Shown here: positions 5,877 to 7,080 of the stretch, one piece after another | How positions within the stretch are numbered: the stretch's first letter is position 1 | Layout of the letters: each line of letters opens with the position of its first letter | Source of the DNA: an uncultured Bacteroidota bacterium | GTDB lineage: Bacteria; Bacteroidota; Bacteroidia; Chitinophagales; Chitinophagaceae | Reading direction: 5' to 3' | Assembly: GCA_946479055.1 (NCBI GenBank) | Contig: CAMLEX010000256.1 | Span: forward strand, 1-7,080 | Length of the DNA: 7,080 nucleotides | The notes under the pieces: model-generated | The model's input: only the letters and a program-made list of their open reading frames with translations | What the model was told of the DNA's origin: nothing | Database searches by the model: none | Made by a program: the position numbers and the translations under genes

Positions 5877-6320
5877 TTAATTTTTTGCAGCATCTTTTAT
5901 TTTATAAGCCAACGCAAAATTTTTCATTTGCTTTACCATCGCCAGTAATCCATTGGAGCGGGTTTGCGCCAGGTGAGTGGTCATCCCTATCTGCCGGATA
6001 AAATCCAGTTTAGCTTCAATGATCTCATCAGGACTATGACCGGATAGCACCCGTATCAGCATACTGATTAATCCTTTTACAATGACTGCATCACTCTCGG
6101 CCTTATAAAAAATTTTCCCTTGTTTATAATCTGCCACTAACCACACTGTCGATTGACATCCTCTCACCTTGTTCTCATCAATTTTATGCTGATTCTCCAA
6201 GGGCGCCAGTTTTTTACCCAGGTCAATAATGTATTCATACTTATCATCCCAGGAATCAAATAATGCAAACTCTTCTACTATTTCCTTTTCTATGGCTTGT
6301 ATGTTTTTTTGATCACTCAT
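5877..6320 (-). CDS. sufE: SufE sulfur acceptor protein
   Basis: SufE takes persulfide sulfur from the cysteine desulfurase SufS, stimulates it, and passes the sulfur to the SufBCD scaffold. The protein has 147 residues, close to the usual size. The acceptor cysteine is Cys55 in KVRGCQSTVWL, matching the VxGCQS motif of the family. The FDSWDDKYEYIIDLGKKL segment at about 21-38 and the C-terminal TRSNGLLAMVKQMK segment are also typical. The start codon is 4 nt after the sufS stop, and the next gene starts 4 nt after its stop, indicating tight operon packing and likely translational coupling. High certainty. Confidence 0.94.
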   Translation of the reverse strand: MSDQKNIQAIEKEIVEEFALFDSWDDKYEYIIDLGKKLAPLENQHKIDENKVRGCQSTVWLVADYKQGKIFYKAESDAVIVKGLISMLIRVLSGHSPDEIIEAKLDFIRQIGMTTHLAQTRSNGLLAMVKQMKNFALAYKIKDAAKN

Positions 6321-6324
6321 TGTT

Positions 6325-7080
6325 TCAGGCTAATATTTTAATTACTTTTTTCAACGCGGTAACTAATTGATCAATTTCTTCTTTTGTGTTATAAACTGCA
6401 AAAGAAGCCCTGGTTGTACCGGGTATTCCAAAACGATCCATCAATGGTTGTGTACAATGATGACCTGTGCGAACAGCAATACCCTGGTTGTCTAATAAAA
6501 TACCTATATCCTGCGGATGGATTTTATCAATTCTAAATGAAATGACGCTTACTTTCTCTTTTGCCGTACCAATGATCTTTAAGCCAGGCAACTGCCTTAA
6601 TTGATCAGTTGCATATTTCAAAAGTTCTTCTTCATGTTGCCTTATTTTATCTTTACCTGTTTGGCTAATAAAATCAAGAGCAGTTTTAAATGCGATAGCA
6701 TCAGCAATATTAGGGGTACCGGCTTCAAACTTATAAGGCAAATCATTATAGGTTGTCTTTTCAAATGTCACTTCTTTGATCATTTCCCCACCACCGTGAA
6801 AAACGGGCATTGTTTCGAGCAAATTTTTTTTACCATACAATATACCCATGCCCGTTGGTCCATATAATTTATGCGCCGAGAAAGCAAAGAAGTCGCAATC
6901 CATTTGTTGCACGTCAATATCAAGATGCACTGTTGATTGGGCGCCATCTATCAGTACCACAGCACCTGCTTTGTGGGCTGCTTCAATAATTTCCTTTACA
7001 GGATTAACGGTTCCGAGTGCATTGGATGCATGTACAATGGAAACCAGTTTTGTTTTTGAACTCAACAATTTTACAAACTC
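6325..7080 (-). CDS. sufS: Cysteine desulfurase SufS (N-terminus outside window)
   Basis: SufS is a PLP enzyme that removes sulfur from L-cysteine, giving alanine and an enzyme persulfide for Fe-S cluster assembly. The frame is open to the window edge, beginning EFVKLLSSKTKLVS; the visible 251 residues are the C-terminal part of a protein of about 406. Visible landmarks, numbered from the edge, are the cofactor-contacting DGAQS (45-49), the PLP lysine in SAHKLYGPTG (Lys71), the catalytic cysteine in RTGHHCTQP (Cys209), and TTRASFAVYNT with Arg224. These match E. coli SufS Lys226, Cys364 and Arg379 with a constant offset of 155, so there is no internal gap here. It is followed 4 nt later by sufE. 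The short RTGHHC active-site loop fits the type II (SufS) rather than the type I (IscS/NifS) class. Confidence 0.95.
   Translation of the reverse strand, partial: EFVKLLSSKTKLVSIVHASNALGTVNPVKEIIEAAHKAGAVVLIDGAQSTVHLDIDVQQMDCDFFAFSAHKLYGPTGMGILYGKKNLLETMPVFHGGGEMIKEVTFEKTTYNDLPYKFEAGTPNIADAIAFKTALDFISQTGKDKIRQHEEELLKYATDQLRQLPGLKIIGTAKEKVSVISFRIDKIHPQDIGILLDNQGIAVRTGHHCTQPLMDRFGIPGTTRASFAVYNTKEEIDQLVTALKKVIKILA

Noticed and set aside
5561..5893. Longer start (ATG at 5893) for the DUF59 protein
   Set aside because: It overlaps sufE by 17 nt and adds residues outside the family's usual start; 5872 fits better.

Overview
The window looks like ordinary chromosomal DNA of a Bacteroidota bacterium. 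An origin near Chitinophagaceae or another soil/freshwater lineage is my guess from protein style, not something I can prove. Supporting signs are the AT-rich sequence with A/T-rich leaders and few Shine-Dalgarno sites, a FecI-type ECF sigma factor, a HMBD-type metal-binding protein, a DUF1579 gene beside DinB-fold genes, and a suf operon ending in a MIP18/DUF59 gene and an Rrf2 gene. No phage, IS element, CRISPR array, tRNA or rRNA is visible.

Left part (1-1733). The minus strand holds an ECF sigma factor whose C-terminal end runs off the window. A gene-poor stretch of about 760 bp follows; it contains small hairpins and at most one decayed small membrane-protein frame. Next comes a minus-strand secreted protein made of three 39-residue heavy-metal-binding repeats, with a cluster of short palindromes upstream.

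Middle part (1924-5006). A minus-strand GlxA-type regulator (DJ-1/PfpI-like domain plus AraC helix-turn-helix) is divergent from a plus-strand row of three small genes: a DinB-fold protein with a complete His triad, a second DinB-fold protein that has lost two of the three His ligands, and a DUF1579 protein. The 484-bp divergent spacer carries a perfect 13-bp inverted repeat close to the regulator. This is the best candidate in the window for a little-described functional unit: a small-molecule-sensing regulator facing a set of small metal-dependent or ligand-binding enzymes. The link is inferred from layout only.

Right part (5066-7080). The minus strand carries the distal end of a suf iron-sulfur cluster operon, read right to left: sufS (N-terminus outside the window), sufE, a DUF59/SufT-like gene and an Rrf2 regulator with three cysteines suited to binding an Fe-S cluster. 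Spacing is 4 nt, 4 nt and 33 nt. SufS takes sulfur from cysteine, SufE accepts and passes it on, the DUF59 protein assists cluster assembly or delivery, and the Rrf2 protein probably senses cluster supply. sufB, sufC and sufD would be expected just beyond the right edge.
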